From: Leucobacter chinensis
Lineage (GTDB): Bacteria; Actinomycetota; Actinomycetes; Actinomycetales; Microbacteriaceae
DNA: 64,000 bases
Assembly: GCF_019049105.1 (NCBI RefSeq)
Contig: NZ_JAHQZR010000001.1
Span: forward strand, 310,001 to 374,000
Direction: 5' to 3'
Shown here piece after piece: positions 20,694 through 30,308 of this stretch. Within the stretch, counting starts at the first letter, position 1. The number at the start of each line of letters is the position of its first letter. A program made the position numbers and the translations under genes. The notes under the pieces were generated by a model, which was given only the letters and a program-made list of their open reading frames with translations, was not told where the DNA came from and searched no databases.

Positions 20694-21731
20694 ATGTCTC
20701 TTGAAATTCTCTGGTTCTTTATTGTTGGAGTGATGCTCGTCGGCTACTTCGTGCTCGACGGCTTCGACTTTGGTGTCGGCATGTCACTCCCGTTCGTCTC
20801 CAAAGACGACACCGACCGCCGCGTCGCCATTAACACGATCGGCCCCGTCTGGGACCTGAACGAGACCTGGCTCATTGTGGCTGGTGCCTCACTCTTTGCC
20901 GCGTTCCCCGAGTGGTACGCGACGATGTTCTCAGGCCTGTACCTGCCGCTTCTGCTCATCCTTGTCGCGCTTATTCTGCGCGGTGTCTCGTTTGAGTACC
21001 GCCACCAGGGCAAGGGCGAGAACTGGACGAAGTGGTTTGACCGCTTTATCGTGTTCGGCTCGTTCCTCCCGCCGCTCCTCTGGGGTGTCGCGTTCGCGAA
21101 CCTCCTGCAGGGCCTGCCCATCGAACCGATGGACAACGGTGGCTGGATCTACACTGGCACGCTGCTCACGCTGCTGAACCCGTACGGCCTCCTCGGCGGT
21201 CTCGCGGTGATGCTGCTCTGCTTCACGCACGGCGCGGTATTTCTTGCGCTCAAATCAGACGGCGCGATCCGCGAACGCTCACGGGCGCTTGCCTCACGCG
21301 TCGGCCTCATCACGATCGTCGTTGCCGCGGCGTTTCTCGTGTGGACCATCGTGCAGCAGCTCGATAATCCGATGTTGCCGTGGGTCATCGTTATGGCGGC
21401 CCTCGCAGCGGTCACGCTTATCGGCGCCTGGGTGTTCAACGCCCGTGGCTCAGAGGGCTGGGCGTTCACCTTCAATGCCGCCGCGATCGCCTTCGCGCTG
21501 CTGACGATCTTCATGGGGCTCATGCCGAACCTCATGATCTCGAGCACCGATCCCGCGTTCTCGATGTCAATCGTCGGCGCCGCAAGCTCGCAGAAGACGC
21601 TTGAGCTCATGACCTGGGTTGCCGCCCTGACCATGCCGCTCGTGCTGGCCTACCAGGGCTGGACGTACTGGGTCTTCAAGAAGCGCGTTACCCGCGAATC
21701 GATTCCCGCCGAGGAGCCGGTCGCGGCATAA
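20694..21731 (+). CDS. cydB: Cytochrome bd oxidase subunit II
   Basis: A 345-residue integral membrane partner of CydA with about nine helices. The N-terminus EILWFFIVGVMLVGYFVLDGF followed by DFGVG is the family signature, as is GPVWDLNETWLIVAGASLFAAFP. It stabilises the di-haem site. AAGGATCACC precedes the ATG. Its TAA stop overlaps the cydD ATG by one base (TAATG), so translation of oxidase and assembly exporter is coupled. No small CydX-like frame was seen between cydB and cydD. Confidence 0.96.
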   Translation: MSLEILWFFIVGVMLVGYFVLDGFDFGVGMSLPFVSKDDTDRRVAINTIGPVWDLNETWLIVAGASLFAAFPEWYATMFSGLYLPLLLILVALILRGVSFEYRHQGKGENWTKWFDRFIVFGSFLPPLLWGVAFANLLQGLPIEPMDNGGWIYTGTLLTLLNPYGLLGGLAVMLLCFTHGAVFLALKSDGAIRERSRALASRVGLITIVVAAAFLVWTIVQQLDNPMLPWVIVMAALAAVTLIGAWVFNARGSEGWAFTFNAAAIAFALLTIFMGLMPNLMISSTDPAFSMSIVGAASSQKTLELMTWVAALTMPLVLAYQGWTYWVFKKRVTRESIPAEEPVAA

Positions 21732-23368
21732 TGAAACCGTTTGACGTTCGGTTACTCCGATACGCGAGAGGGGTGCTCCCGCTGCTCAGCTGGGGCGCCC
21801 TTCTCGGGGTTCTCAGAGCCATCGCGATCGTGGCGTGGGCGTGGTCAATCGCCCACCTCATCGCCTGGTACGCAAAGCCCATTATGGTCTTTGACTGGTC
21901 GGTGACGGCCTACGGTCGCGTTTTCGAGGGCCTGGAAGACGAACGTCAAACGTGGATCATTCTCGCGTGCGCAGCACTCGTGGTGCGCACCGCGGCAACC
22001 TGGTTGATGAACTGGATTGCCGAGCGCGGGGCCGCAACGGTGAAGCACCAGCTTCGCGCTAATGCCCTCGCGCACATCGATGAGCTCGGCCCTGGCTGGG
22101 TCACCACTCAGTCAGAGGCTGGACTCACCCTCAAACTCTCTCGGGGGCTTGACGCCCTCGACAACTACTTCTCGCAGTACCTGCCGCAGCTCTTTCTCAC
22201 GATCACTGTGACCCCGCTGCTCGTGCTCGTACTCTTTCGCGTTGACTTCTTGAGTGCCATCATCGTCGTCATCGTATTCCCGATCATTCCCGTGTTCATG
22301 GTGCTCATTGGCCTCGCGACCCAGGGCGCCCAGGACAAGCAGTGGAAGGCGCTCGGGCAGCTCTCGAACGCGTACCTCGACGTCGTTCGCGGGCTCCCAA
22401 CGCTCAAACTCTTTCGTCGCGAGGACCGTCAGGTCGAACGTGTCGAGAACATCACCGAGGAGTATCGCTCGCGCACCATGAAGGTGCTGCGGGTGACATT
22501 TCTCTCTGGGTTTGTTCTTGACCTTGCCGGGACCTTCTCGGTTGCGCTCGTCGCGGTAACGGTTGGCACGAGGCTCGTCGACGGGGCGTTCCCGATCACC
22601 CTCGCACTGTTTGTGCTGCTGCTCGTACCCGAGGTGTTCGTTCCTATCCGCCAGGTTGGGGCCGCTTTTCACGCCTCGAGTGAGGGGCTCACCGCCGCGC
22701 AGGATGTCTTTGCGATTCTCGAAGACGCGGGCGAACAGGTTGCAGCCCCCGCAACTCCGGCGAGCGGTTCGGTCGTCTCGCTTGACGGCGTGCAGGCCGT
22801 TCGTAACGGTGTCGCCGTCGCCGAGCCAGTCACGATGACCGTGTCACCCGGCGAGATCGTCGTGCTTGCTGGGCCAAGCGGTGTCGGGAAGACGACGCTG
22901 CTCAATGCCATGGTTGGCACGCAGCCCTTCGAGGGCGCGCTTGAAGCAGCTCCCGCCGCATGGAGCGGGCAGAAGCCTGGTCTGCTGCGTGGCACGGTTG
23001 CCGAGAACGTGGCGCTCGGCGAGTCTTTGGCCGACGAAGCACTTGTGCGTGCATCGCTCGACGCGGCAAAGCTTGACTGGCTCGATCCATCGACACCATT
23101 GGGCACCTCAGGAGAGGGGCTCTCGGGAGGGCAGGCTCAGCGCCTCGCCCTCGCCAGGGCGCTGTATCGCTTGCGTGCGCATGACCTCCCGCTGCTCGTG
23201 CTCGACGAGCCGACCTCTGCGCTTGACGCCGAGACCGAACAGGGCGTGATCGAGACGCTTCGCGCGCTCGCTTCTGAGGGGAAGGGGCTCGTCGTGGTGA
23301 GCCACCGACCCGCGGTCATGGAAGCGGCAACGCGCGTTGTACGTATGGAATCGAGGGTGACGGCGTGA
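21731..23368 (+). CDS. cydD: CydD subunit of the cysteine/glutathione-type ABC exporter
   Basis: A 545-residue ABC half-transporter required to assemble cytochrome bd; in E. coli CydDC exports thiols or handles haem. Six membrane helices fill residues about 15-310. The nucleotide-binding domain has Walker A GPSGVGKT (381-388), signature LSGGQAQRLALARALY, and Walker B LLVLDEPTSALD. It forms a heterodimer with CydC. The domain's Q-loop region is shortened compared with typical ABC ATPases, as is common in CydD. It overlaps cydC by four bases (GTGA). Confidence 0.94.
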   Translation: MKPFDVRLLRYARGVLPLLSWGALLGVLRAIAIVAWAWSIAHLIAWYAKPIMVFDWSVTAYGRVFEGLEDERQTWIILACAALVVRTAATWLMNWIAERGAATVKHQLRANALAHIDELGPGWVTTQSEAGLTLKLSRGLDALDNYFSQYLPQLFLTITVTPLLVLVLFRVDFLSAIIVVIVFPIIPVFMVLIGLATQGAQDKQWKALGQLSNAYLDVVRGLPTLKLFRREDRQVERVENITEEYRSRTMKVLRVTFLSGFVLDLAGTFSVALVAVTVGTRLVDGAFPITLALFVLLLVPEVFVPIRQVGAAFHASSEGLTAAQDVFAILEDAGEQVAAPATPASGSVVSLDGVQAVRNGVAVAEPVTMTVSPGEIVVLAGPSGVGKTTLLNAMVGTQPFEGALEAAPAAWSGQKPGLLRGTVAENVALGESLADEALVRASLDAAKLDWLDPSTPLGTSGEGLSGGQAQRLALARALYRLRAHDLPLLVLDEPTSALDAETEQGVIETLRALASEGKGLVVVSHRPAVMEAATRVVRMESRVTA

Positions 23369-25080
23369 CGAAACAGACACACAGCGCTCAAGATCGCTTC
23401 GACGCCAAGGCGCTTGCGATGCCGGCGCCCAAAGCTCGCTTTACAGGCGTCTTCTGGGGTGTGCTCTCAGACGCCTCGATGGTCACGCTGCTCATTCTCA
23501 GCATGTGGCTCATTATGCGTTCAGGCGAGCAGCCGCCGATTTTGCACCTCACCTTTGCCATTGTCGGCGTTCGTGCCCTCGCGATCGGTCGGGCCGTTTT
23601 TCGGTACCTCGAACGGCTCGCCACGCACGACCGTGCGCTCAAACAGCTTGCCTCATTGCGCTCGAACGTGCTCAAGCGACTGATTCCACTCGTTCCAGGA
23701 GCGATGAAGCAGCGCACGACGGGCGATGTGCACGCGAGCCTCATAGACGATATTGACCAACTGCAAGATCAGCCGCTTCGCGTCTGGCAGCCGCTCGTCG
23801 TGTCGGGTATCACGGTGGCGCTCGGCGTCGGTCTCGTCGCGATCATGAGCCCGCTTGCCGCGCTCGTGAACACCGTCTTCATCGTGCTCGCGCTGCTCAC
23901 CGCCAGATGGCTCATCGCGCGCAGTCGAAAGGTGTCGAGTTCTGAGCTCACCGAGATCCGCTCACGGCTCATCGACGCCCTCATCGAACGCTTCGAAGCT
24001 GCGCAGGTTCTGCACCATTTTGGGGCCACGAGCAATCACGACGAACGCATCGCACGCATCTCTCGCGAGTATGTCTCGGTGCAGCAAAAAGAAGCAGGCC
24101 TCACCGGCATGACCGCTGGCTTGATGTCTGCTGCCGCTGGCCTCAGCACCCTCGTCACCCTCTGGCTCATGCGACCCGAGGCAGGCCTTGACGTCGTCTC
24201 GGCTCCCGTGCTCGCCGCCCTCGTGATCGTGCCCGCGGCCCTCTTCGAGGTGCTCACGCAGATTCCGCAGGCGATGCAGGCGCGTCAGCTCGTTGACGAG
24301 AGTGCTGCTCGCGTCGAGTCGCTGCTTGGCGAACGCGTTGCCGACGAGATTCCCGAGACCACCGGCAGCGAAAGCGAGACGCGAGAGCGCCTCGCCGAGG
24401 CTCGGCAGGCAGGCTTTGAGGCCACGGCTCCGCTGCTCGCCGCCCGCGACCTCTCGGCCAGGTACCCTGGCGCAACGCGCAACACGCTCGAGGGCGTCGA
24501 CTTCTCGTTGAACGCGGGCGAGACGCTGCTCATCACCGGTGAGAGCGGCGCCGGTAAGTCAACGCTCGCCAAGGTGCTCGTGCGCTTTCTCGATTACGAG
24601 GGCTCGCTGACACTCGGCGGTACGCAGCTCAAACAACTCACGACCCACGAGGTGCGCTCGCGCGTTGGGCTTTCGGAGCAGTCGCCTCACCTCTTCGACT
24701 CCGACCTGCGCCAAAACCTGAAGTTCGCTCAGCCCGACGCTCCTGACGAGGTGCTGCTTGAGGCGCTCGACAGGGTGGGCTTGCGAGAGTGGGCCGAGTC
24801 CCGCGGAGGCCTCGACATGCACGTCGGCGAGCACGGCGCGCTCGTGTCGGGCGGGCAGGCGAGCCGCATCGCTCTCGCTCGGGTGCTGCTCACTGATTTC
24901 GAGATCGTTGTGCTCGATGAGCCAACCGCGGGGGTCGACACTGAAAACGCCGACGCGATGCTTCGCGACCTGCTGGGAGCTGTCCCAAGTGATCGCGCCG
25001 TCATCGTGATCTCTCACACTGACCTGCCCGAGGGGGTAAACGCGACAAGGCACCTGCGGCTGAGCTCGGCGGGTGCCTAG
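23365..25080 (+). CDS. cydC: CydC subunit of the ABC exporter
   Basis: A 571-residue ABC half-transporter, the partner of CydD. Membrane helices span about 30-300; the ATPase has Walker A GESGAGKS (392-399), signature VSGGQASRIALARVLL and Walker B FEIVVLDEPTAGVD. The first hydrophobic stretch is preceded by a basic N-terminus. It is the last gene of cydABCD, and its stop overlaps the convergent pabC stop, leaving no room for a terminator. The four genes together provide low-oxygen or stress respiration. Confidence 0.94.
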   Translation: MTKQTHSAQDRFDAKALAMPAPKARFTGVFWGVLSDASMVTLLILSMWLIMRSGEQPPILHLTFAIVGVRALAIGRAVFRYLERLATHDRALKQLASLRSNVLKRLIPLVPGAMKQRTTGDVHASLIDDIDQLQDQPLRVWQPLVVSGITVALGVGLVAIMSPLAALVNTVFIVLALLTARWLIARSRKVSSSELTEIRSRLIDALIERFEAAQVLHHFGATSNHDERIARISREYVSVQQKEAGLTGMTAGLMSAAAGLSTLVTLWLMRPEAGLDVVSAPVLAALVIVPAALFEVLTQIPQAMQARQLVDESAARVESLLGERVADEIPETTGSESETRERLAEARQAGFEATAPLLAARDLSARYPGATRNTLEGVDFSLNAGETLLITGESGAGKSTLAKVLVRFLDYEGSLTLGGTQLKQLTTHEVRSRVGLSEQSPHLFDSDLRQNLKFAQPDAPDEVLLEALDRVGLREWAESRGGLDMHVGEHGALVSGGQASRIALARVLLTDFEIVVLDEPTAGVDTENADAMLRDLLGAVPSDRAVIVISHTDLPEGVNATRHLRLSSAGA

Positions 25081-25823
25081 CGGCTCGGCACGACTGCTTC
25101 AGGCATCGCGTGAAGCGCCTTCTCGAAGGCTTCGAGCCGCTGCGTGTCGGGAGCGTTGAGGGGTGTCCCATCGAGCAGCGTCACCGGTCGTATCCCGTGC
25201 AGAGCATTAAGCGCCCACAGCTCGGTCTCGGCAAGCTCCAACGGTGAGCATAGCTCGGTGCCCGTCTCGTAGCCAAGCCGATCAGCGATCTCGGTCACGA
25301 GCCGCTCGGTGATAGAAGCAACGCGTGGCCGCACCGTGACCCTCGGGGCGTGCATGAGCCGACCCTCTCGCCACCAGACGAGTGACGTCGTGGTGCCCTC
25401 GATCGCATGGCCTCGGTCGTTCACGAAGAGCGCCTCGCCCCCGAGGCGCTTCATGACCCGCCCGTAGCGTTCGATGTTTGGGCCTTTGAGGTGCGCATCG
25501 TCGGCGGCTGGTTGCTGTGCGGTCGTGAGCGCGATCTTACTCGTGATCTTCGGTGCTGGGCGCAGGGCGAGCTCGAAGCGAAAAGTTGCCCGGTCTTGCC
25601 AGCACTCGAAACGCGGAAAGGCCGGGCCGTTCGCCCGTGCGTACTCGTCAATGCTTTGCAGTGCGAGTTCGAAGAAGTTGTCGAGTAGCGCTTCATGACG
25701 TTCGCCAGCCCGTTCCCGCACACCCGCGCGAAAACGCTCGAGATGAAGCGGGAGGCCCCTCGCGACGGGGGTGCCGTCGGCGATATCAATGAGCAACGAA
25801 TCTGCAAGCGCGAGGCGTTCCAT
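25077..25823 (-). CDS. pabC: Aminotransferase class IV, aminodeoxychorismate lyase-like
   Basis: A 248-residue PLP fold-type IV protein. The pyridoxal-binding region is around YGRVMKRLGGEALFVNDRGH followed by AIEGTTTSLVWWREGRL, and the C-terminal signature is ELCSPLELAETELWALNALH followed by GIRPV. PabC eliminates pyruvate from aminodeoxychorismate to give 4-aminobenzoate for folate. The assignment rests on its divergent pairing with pabB (34 bases between starts). Branched-chain or D-amino acid transaminase activity remains possible from sequence alone. Confidence 0.85.
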   Translation of the reverse strand: MERLALADSLLIDIADGTPVARGLPLHLERFRAGVRERAGERHEALLDNFFELALQSIDEYARANGPAFPRFECWQDRATFRFELALRPAPKITSKIALTTAQQPAADDAHLKGPNIERYGRVMKRLGGEALFVNDRGHAIEGTTTSLVWWREGRLMHAPRVTVRPRVASITERLVTEIADRLGYETGTELCSPLELAETELWALNALHGIRPVTLLDGTPLNAPDTQRLEAFEKALHAMPEAVVPSR

Positions 25824-25844
25824 ACCGCTGATTCTAACCGTGCA

Positions 25845-25850
25845 TTACGC
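25845..25850 (+). promoter_or_regulatory. -10 element of leaderless pabB
   Basis: TACGCT sits 7 nt before the GTG at 25858, in a 34-base gap to the divergent pabC. No ribosome site precedes the GTG. Confidence 0.4.
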
Positions 25851-25857
25851 TGGGTGC

Positions 25858-27141
25858 GTGAAAACGTTACACAGCGCTCTGCTCAAGGGGCTTCAGGTCG
25901 GCGATACCCCGTGGTTTAGCATCGAGCTCGACGATCCTGTGCATGGTCGCATCACGCGGCTCGGGCGCTTTGGCGGTGAGCCTCATCACCGCGGAGTGGT
26001 CGTTGGTGATTCGGGCGAGTGGCCAGTCGAAACCCCAGGAGCGGGGTGGATCTTCGCCGAGCGATACGAGGGCGGGGCCCCGCTCGGTGGTTACGCTGAT
26101 GCCACGATCGTGCTGAGACACGGTGATGGTGACGCCTGGGTCGAGGGCGAAGCGAGCAGTCGCAACACTGCTGCGCTCGAGGCCTTGCTCAGTCACGCGC
26201 GTGACTCGGCAGCTGAGGTGCTTGACGGCAGGCCGGGTGTTCTTGAGGAGGGGCAACCCGCTGCGCCTCCCCGCGATGGCGACGAGGCGCATGCAGGGCT
26301 AGCCGTTCAGTGGCGGCACGACGACGCGAGCTACCTCGAACGCGTCGGTGCGTGCGTGGCGGCGGTGCGTGAAGATGGCGGTGTGCGTTGCCTCACGAAC
26401 ATGGCAACGGTGACGGCTCCGGCTCCGTTCGATCCAGCCTCGGTATACACGGCTCTTGCGCGCTCGAGCGGCGCGCCGCGGGCGGCGATCATTGTTGAGG
26501 GTGATGTTGCTCTCGTGAGCGCGAGCCCCGAGACCTTTATCGCCTGCAGAGCAGGCATCGCCGAGACCGAACCGATGAAGGGCACGAGGCCCCGGGGTGC
26601 CACCCCCGAAGCCGACGAGGCGCTGCGTGAGGAGTTGCGTTCGAGCGAAAAAGAGCGGCAAGAAAACCTCGCAGTCACCGAACGCGTTGTCGCAGAGCTC
26701 GAGACGGTGTGCGTGAGTGGCAGCGTGCACGTACCTCGTCCCTGCGTGGTCAAGAGCTACGGGCAGGTGCATCAGCTCGTGAGTGAAGTGCGTGGTCACC
26801 TCCGCGAGCGTGCGACGCTCGGTGAGGTGCTCGACGCGATGTCACCGGCGGCATCGATGACCGGCGTGCCGAAAGAAACGGCGGTGAGGCACCTCGCCGA
26901 GCTCGAAGACGGGCCGAGGGGGCTTTACTCGGGGTGCTACGGGTGGGTGAGTGTCAGCGGCGCCGATGCTCAGGTTGCAACGGCGATTCGTTGCGCCGAG
27001 CTTCGCGGATCGACGGCGCTCGTTGGCGCCGGGGGAGGCCTGACCGCAGCCTCGCGCCCAGACGAAGAGCTCGCCGAGGTTAAGCTGAAAGCCCGAGCGG
27101 TGCTGAAAGCGCTGGGAGCCGGGTATCCTAGAGTACTGTGA
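25858..27141 (+). CDS. pabB: Aminodeoxychorismate synthase component I (chorismate-binding)
   Basis: A 427-residue chorismate-binding enzyme converting chorismate to aminodeoxychorismate with ammonia from a PabA partner, which is not in this window. The C-terminal catalytic domain shows [21 protein letters not shown], the signature Lys-Gly-Thr-Arg, then [14 protein letters not shown], then [20 protein letters not shown] and [11 protein letters not shown]. The N-terminal part is divergent. GTG 25858 is chosen because a -10 hexamer is 7 nt upstream and longer readings would overlap the divergent pabC gene. Its stop overlaps the leuS GTG. Anthranilate synthase is a less likely alternative. Confidence 0.87.
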   Translation: MKTLHSALLKGLQVGDTPWFSIELDDPVHGRITRLGRFGGEPHHRGVVVGDSGEWPVETPGAGWIFAERYEGGAPLGGYADATIVLRHGDGDAWVEGEASSRNTAALEALLSHARDSAAEVLDGRPGVLEEGQPAAPPRDGDEAHAGLAVQWRHDDASYLERVGACVAAVREDGGVRCLTNMATVTAPAPFDPASVYTALARSSGAPRAAIIVEGDVALVSASPETFIACRAGIAETEPMKGTRPRGATPEADEALREELRSSEKERQENLAVTERVVAELETVCVSGSVHVPRPCVVKSYGQVHQLVSEVRGHLRERATLGEVLDAMSPAASMTGVPKETAVRHLAELEDGPRGLYSGCYGWVSVSGADAQVATAIRCAELRGSTALVGAGGGLTAASRPDEELAEVKLKARAVLKALGAGYPRVL

Positions 27142-29648
27142 GTGAAATGCAGAACGAAACCTATGACTTTCGGGTAATCCAGGAGCGCTGGCTCCCTGTA
27201 TGGGAGGCCAAAGAGCCTTTCGTGGTGAAGCCCGAGCCCACCGGCCGCCCAACCAAGTACATTCTTGATATGTTCCCGTACCCCTCGGGCGACCTTCACA
27301 TGGGCCACGCAGAGGCGTTCTGCTTTGGTGACATTCTCGCGCGCTACTGGCGCACGCAGGGCTACGACGTACTGCACCCCATCGGCTGGGACTCGTTCGG
27401 GTTGCCCGCCGAGAACGCGGCGATCAAGCGCGGGGTCGATCCGCGTGAATGGACCTACTCAAATATCGACCAGCAGAAGGCGTCGTTCCGCACGTACGCA
27501 CCCTCGTTCGACTGGACCCGAGTGCTGCACACCTCTGACCCCGAGTACTACCGCTGGAATCAGTGGCTGTTTCTCAAGATGTACGAGCGCGGCCTGGCAT
27601 ACCGCAAAGACAGCTGGGTGAACTGGGACCCCGTCGACCTGACCGTGCTCGCGAACGAGCAGGTGCTTGCCGACGGCACGAGCGAGCGTTCGGGTGCAAT
27701 GGTCGTCAAGAAGAAGCTCACCCAGTGGTACTTCCGCATCACCGACTACGCAGAGCGTCTGCTCGCCGACCTCGATCAGCTCGAGGGCCGCTGGCCCGCA
27801 AAGGTGCTCGGCATGCAGCGCAACTGGATCGGCAAGTCAGAGGGCGCCGAGGTGTTCTTTGAGATCGAGGGTCACGACGAGAAGATCCCGGTCTTCACGA
27901 CCCGTCCCGACACGCTCTGGGGTGCGACATTCATGGTCGTCGCGCCTGACGCTGACCTTGCACAGGAGCTCGTTGCGGGAGCCGACGAGGCGACCCGTGA
28001 GGCCTTCGCCGACTACCTTGCGCAGTCGCAGAAGCAGTCTGAGATTGAACGTCAGAATGCTGACCGTGAGAAGACCGGCGTGTTTCTTGGCCGCTATGCC
28101 ACGCACCCGCTTACGGGCGAGCGTATTCCCGTGTGGGCCGCCGACTACGTGCTTGCCGACTACGGACACGGCGCGATCATGGCGGTTCCCGCCCACGATC
28201 AGCGCGACCTCGACTTTGCCCTCGCCTTTGATCTGCCCATCGTGCAGGTGCTCGACGTGCGCGGCGAAGAGGGCGAAGAGCTGCCGAACCCGGCCGAGAG
28301 TGGCATCGCACTCACGGGTGACGGCGTGCTCGTCAACTCGCCGGGGCTCGACGGCCTCACCAAGGCCGAGGCGGTCGCCGAATCGATTAAGACGCTCGAA
28401 GAGCGCGGCACCGGCAAGCAAGCCATCACGTACCGCCTGCGCGACTGGCTCATTTCGCGCCAGCGTTACTGGGGCACCCCGATTCCGATTCTGCACGGCA
28501 CAGGTGAGCACGAGGGCGAGATGAAGCCTGTCGATCAGTCGACGCTGCCCGTTGAGTTGCCAGCCTCGGCTGGGCTCGACCTGAAGCCCAAGGGGTCGTC
28601 TCCGCTCGGCGCCGCAACCGAGTGGGCCACGGTCGAAGACCCCGAGACCGGCGCGACCTGGCTGCGCGACCCCGACACGATGGATACCTTCGTCGATAGC
28701 TCGTGGTACTACTTCCGCTTCCTGTCGCCCACCGACAGCACCCAGGCATTTGACCCCGCCGAGGCGAAGAAGTGGGGCCCCGTCGACCAGTACGTGGGTG
28801 GTGTCGAGCACGCGATCTTGCACCTGCTCTACTCGCGCTTCATCACGAAGGTGCTCTTCGACATGGGCTACATCGACTTCGAAGAGCCCTTCCTCGACAT
28901 GCTCAACCAGGGCATGGTGCTGCAAGACGGCGCCAAGATGTCGAAGTCGAAGGGCAATCTCGTCGAGTTCGCCGAACAGCTCGAGAGCCACGGCGCCGAC
29001 GCGCTGCGCGTGACCCTTGCGTTCGCGGGGCCACCAGAAGACGACATCGACTGGGCCGACGTCTCGGTGCAGGGCTCGGCGAAGTTCCTCGCCCGCGCCT
29101 GGCGCGTCGCTCGCGACGTCACGAGCGAGCCCGGCGTTGACTTCACGACCGGCGACGCTGAACTGCGCAAAGCGACGCACCACCTGCTCGCCGAGGTCCC
29201 GAAGCTTGTCGAAGACTATAAGTTCAACGTCGTCGTGGCTCGCCTCATGGAGCAGGTCAACGTGACGCGCAAGGCCATCGACGGTTCGGTCGGCACCGCC
29301 GACCCTGCCGTGCGCGAGTCGGCCGAGGCCATCGCGATGATGCTCTCACTCTTCGCGCCCTACGCTGCAGAAGATATGTGGGCGATGCTCGGCCATGAGG
29401 CTACCGTTGCGCTCGCACAGTGGCCGGCGGCCGACGAGTCGCTGCTCGTCGAGAACGAGATCAAGGTTGCCGTGCAGGTTGGTGGCAAGGTGCGCGACGT
29501 ACTCGTGCTGCCCGCGACCGCGAGCGATGCCGACGCTGAGGCAGCGGCGCTCGCTTCGACCTCGGTGCAACGTGCGATTGGCGATAAGGAGATCGCGCGC
29601 GTGATCGTGCGCCTGCCAAAGATCGTCTCGATCGCGACGAAGGGCTAG
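27138..29648 (+). CDS. leuS: Leucyl-tRNA synthetase
   Basis: An 836-residue class I synthetase charging tRNA-Leu. The HIGH-type motif is HMGH (54-57) in [14 protein letters not shown] and the KMSKS loop is at 600-604. The CP1 editing domain contains [15 protein letters not shown], the conserved Thr-rich site that clears mischarged tRNA. The C-terminal anticodon and tail domains are complete. GTG 27138 overlaps the pabB stop (GTGA) and has TATCCT 8 nt upstream; an ATG three codons later is an alternative start. A hairpin terminator follows the gene. Confidence 0.97.
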   Translation: MSEMQNETYDFRVIQERWLPVWEAKEPFVVKPEPTGRPTKYILDMFPYPSGDLHMGHAEAFCFGDILARYWRTQGYDVLHPIGWDSFGLPAENAAIKRGVDPREWTYSNIDQQKASFRTYAPSFDWTRVLHTSDPEYYRWNQWLFLKMYERGLAYRKDSWVNWDPVDLTVLANEQVLADGTSERSGAMVVKKKLTQWYFRITDYAERLLADLDQLEGRWPAKVLGMQRNWIGKSEGAEVFFEIEGHDEKIPVFTTRPDTLWGATFMVVAPDADLAQELVAGADEATREAFADYLAQSQKQSEIERQNADREKTGVFLGRYATHPLTGERIPVWAADYVLADYGHGAIMAVPAHDQRDLDFALAFDLPIVQVLDVRGEEGEELPNPAESGIALTGDGVLVNSPGLDGLTKAEAVAESIKTLEERGTGKQAITYRLRDWLISRQRYWGTPIPILHGTGEHEGEMKPVDQSTLPVELPASAGLDLKPKGSSPLGAATEWATVEDPETGATWLRDPDTMDTFVDSSWYYFRFLSPTDSTQAFDPAEAKKWGPVDQYVGGVEHAILHLLYSRFITKVLFDMGYIDFEEPFLDMLNQGMVLQDGAKMSKSKGNLVEFAEQLESHGADALRVTLAFAGPPEDDIDWADVSVQGSAKFLARAWRVARDVTSEPGVDFTTGDAELRKATHHLLAEVPKLVEDYKFNVVVARLMEQVNVTRKAIDGSVGTADPAVRESAEAIAMMLSLFAPYAAEDMWAMLGHEATVALAQWPAADESLLVENEIKVAVQVGGKVRDVLVLPATASDADAEAAALASTSVQRAIGDKEIARVIVRLPKIVSIATKG

Positions 29649-29670
29649 CCTCTTTCGCTCGTCAGACACG

Positions 29671-29702
29671 ACGCCCCGCGGCCTTTTTGGCTCGCGGGGC
29701 GT
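29671..29702. terminator. Bidirectional terminator between leuS and the CGNR-type gene
   Basis: ACGCCCCGCG (29671-29680) pairs with CGCGGGGCGT (29693-29702); GCC/GGC extends the stem around a TTTTT loop. It lies between two convergent genes and can serve both. Confidence 0.8.
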
Positions 29703-29720
29703 CGTGCGTTTGGCGTGCTT

Positions 29721-30254
29721 TCAGCTCGACTGCTGCTTGCGGCGGTGCGCGGCGACTCTCACGCGCGTCGCGCAGGTGGTGCCGCAGAACCGCTGCGGCC
29801 CTTTGCGTCCCTCGTCGACGAACACTCGCTCGCAGCCGGATGCTGCGCAGATGCCCCAGGCCGCTCGGCCCTGGTCTGAGGCCCACCGTGCGAGCCCAAA
29901 CGAGCCGAGTGTGAGCAGGGTCGCCGCGGCGTCATCGTGTGGCCCCTGATGGATGGGTCGTAGCGCCCAGCGCCCGTCGGCGAGTTGGGTGAGCTGCTGG
30001 GTGACCTGGTGTGCGGTGAGTGTCTCGTTGATGATGGGCGCTGCGCTCGCGAGCTCTGGCTCTGCGAACACTCGGCGAAGTATCGCCTTCGCTTCTGCAA
30101 AACGACCCTCATCGAACGCTCGCTCGCCGAGCGCGGCGTCACCGCGGCGTTCGCAGAGGGTGCGCCAGCTCGTTTCGGTTTCGACGTCGTTGATTGCCTC
30201 GACGACGAAACGCAGCCCGAGTGGCCGGTCATCGGTTGCGTATGATTGCGTCAT
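29721..30254 (-). CDS. CGNR zinc-finger family regulator
   Basis: A 177-residue protein of the CGNR (ABATE plus zinc finger) family, proposed transcription factors of actinobacteria. The N-terminal ABATE-like region contains RPLGLRFVVEAINDVETETS; the C-terminal finger has C136, C141, C157 and C161 in GICAASGCERVFVDEGRKG and RFCGTTCATRVRVAAHRR. The eponymous CGNR tetrapeptide reads CGTT here, so the family mark is degenerate although the cysteines remain. It diverges from a FAD monooxygenase gene with 54 bases between starts that contain an 8-bp inverted repeat. It probably controls that gene and itself (inference). Confidence 0.85.
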   Translation of the reverse strand: MTQSYATDDRPLGLRFVVEAINDVETETSWRTLCERRGDAALGERAFDEGRFAEAKAILRRVFAEPELASAAPIINETLTAHQVTQQLTQLADGRWALRPIHQGPHDDAAATLLTLGSFGLARWASDQGRAAWGICAASGCERVFVDEGRKGPQRFCGTTCATRVRVAAHRRKQQSS

Positions 30255-30261
30255 ACGAGTA

Positions 30262-30295
30262 TTGTAACGCTGTTATCTTTTATTTATCGTTACAA
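30262..30295. promoter_or_regulatory. Inverted repeat in the CGNR/monooxygenase divergent promoter
   Basis: TTGTAACG (30262-30269) and CGTTACAA (30288-30295) are perfect reverse complements separated by 18 AT-rich bases. The centre also holds GTTATC and TTTATC. The arrangement suits two operator half-sites flanking the core promoters. Confidence 0.6.
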
Positions 30296-30308
30296 GGAAG
30301 GGGTGTCG

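Noticed and set aside
27837-29183. 448-codon open frame antisense to leuS
   Set aside because: It mirrors leuS in the complementary frame, has no ribosome site and no family pattern; GC-rich third positions keep antisense frames open.
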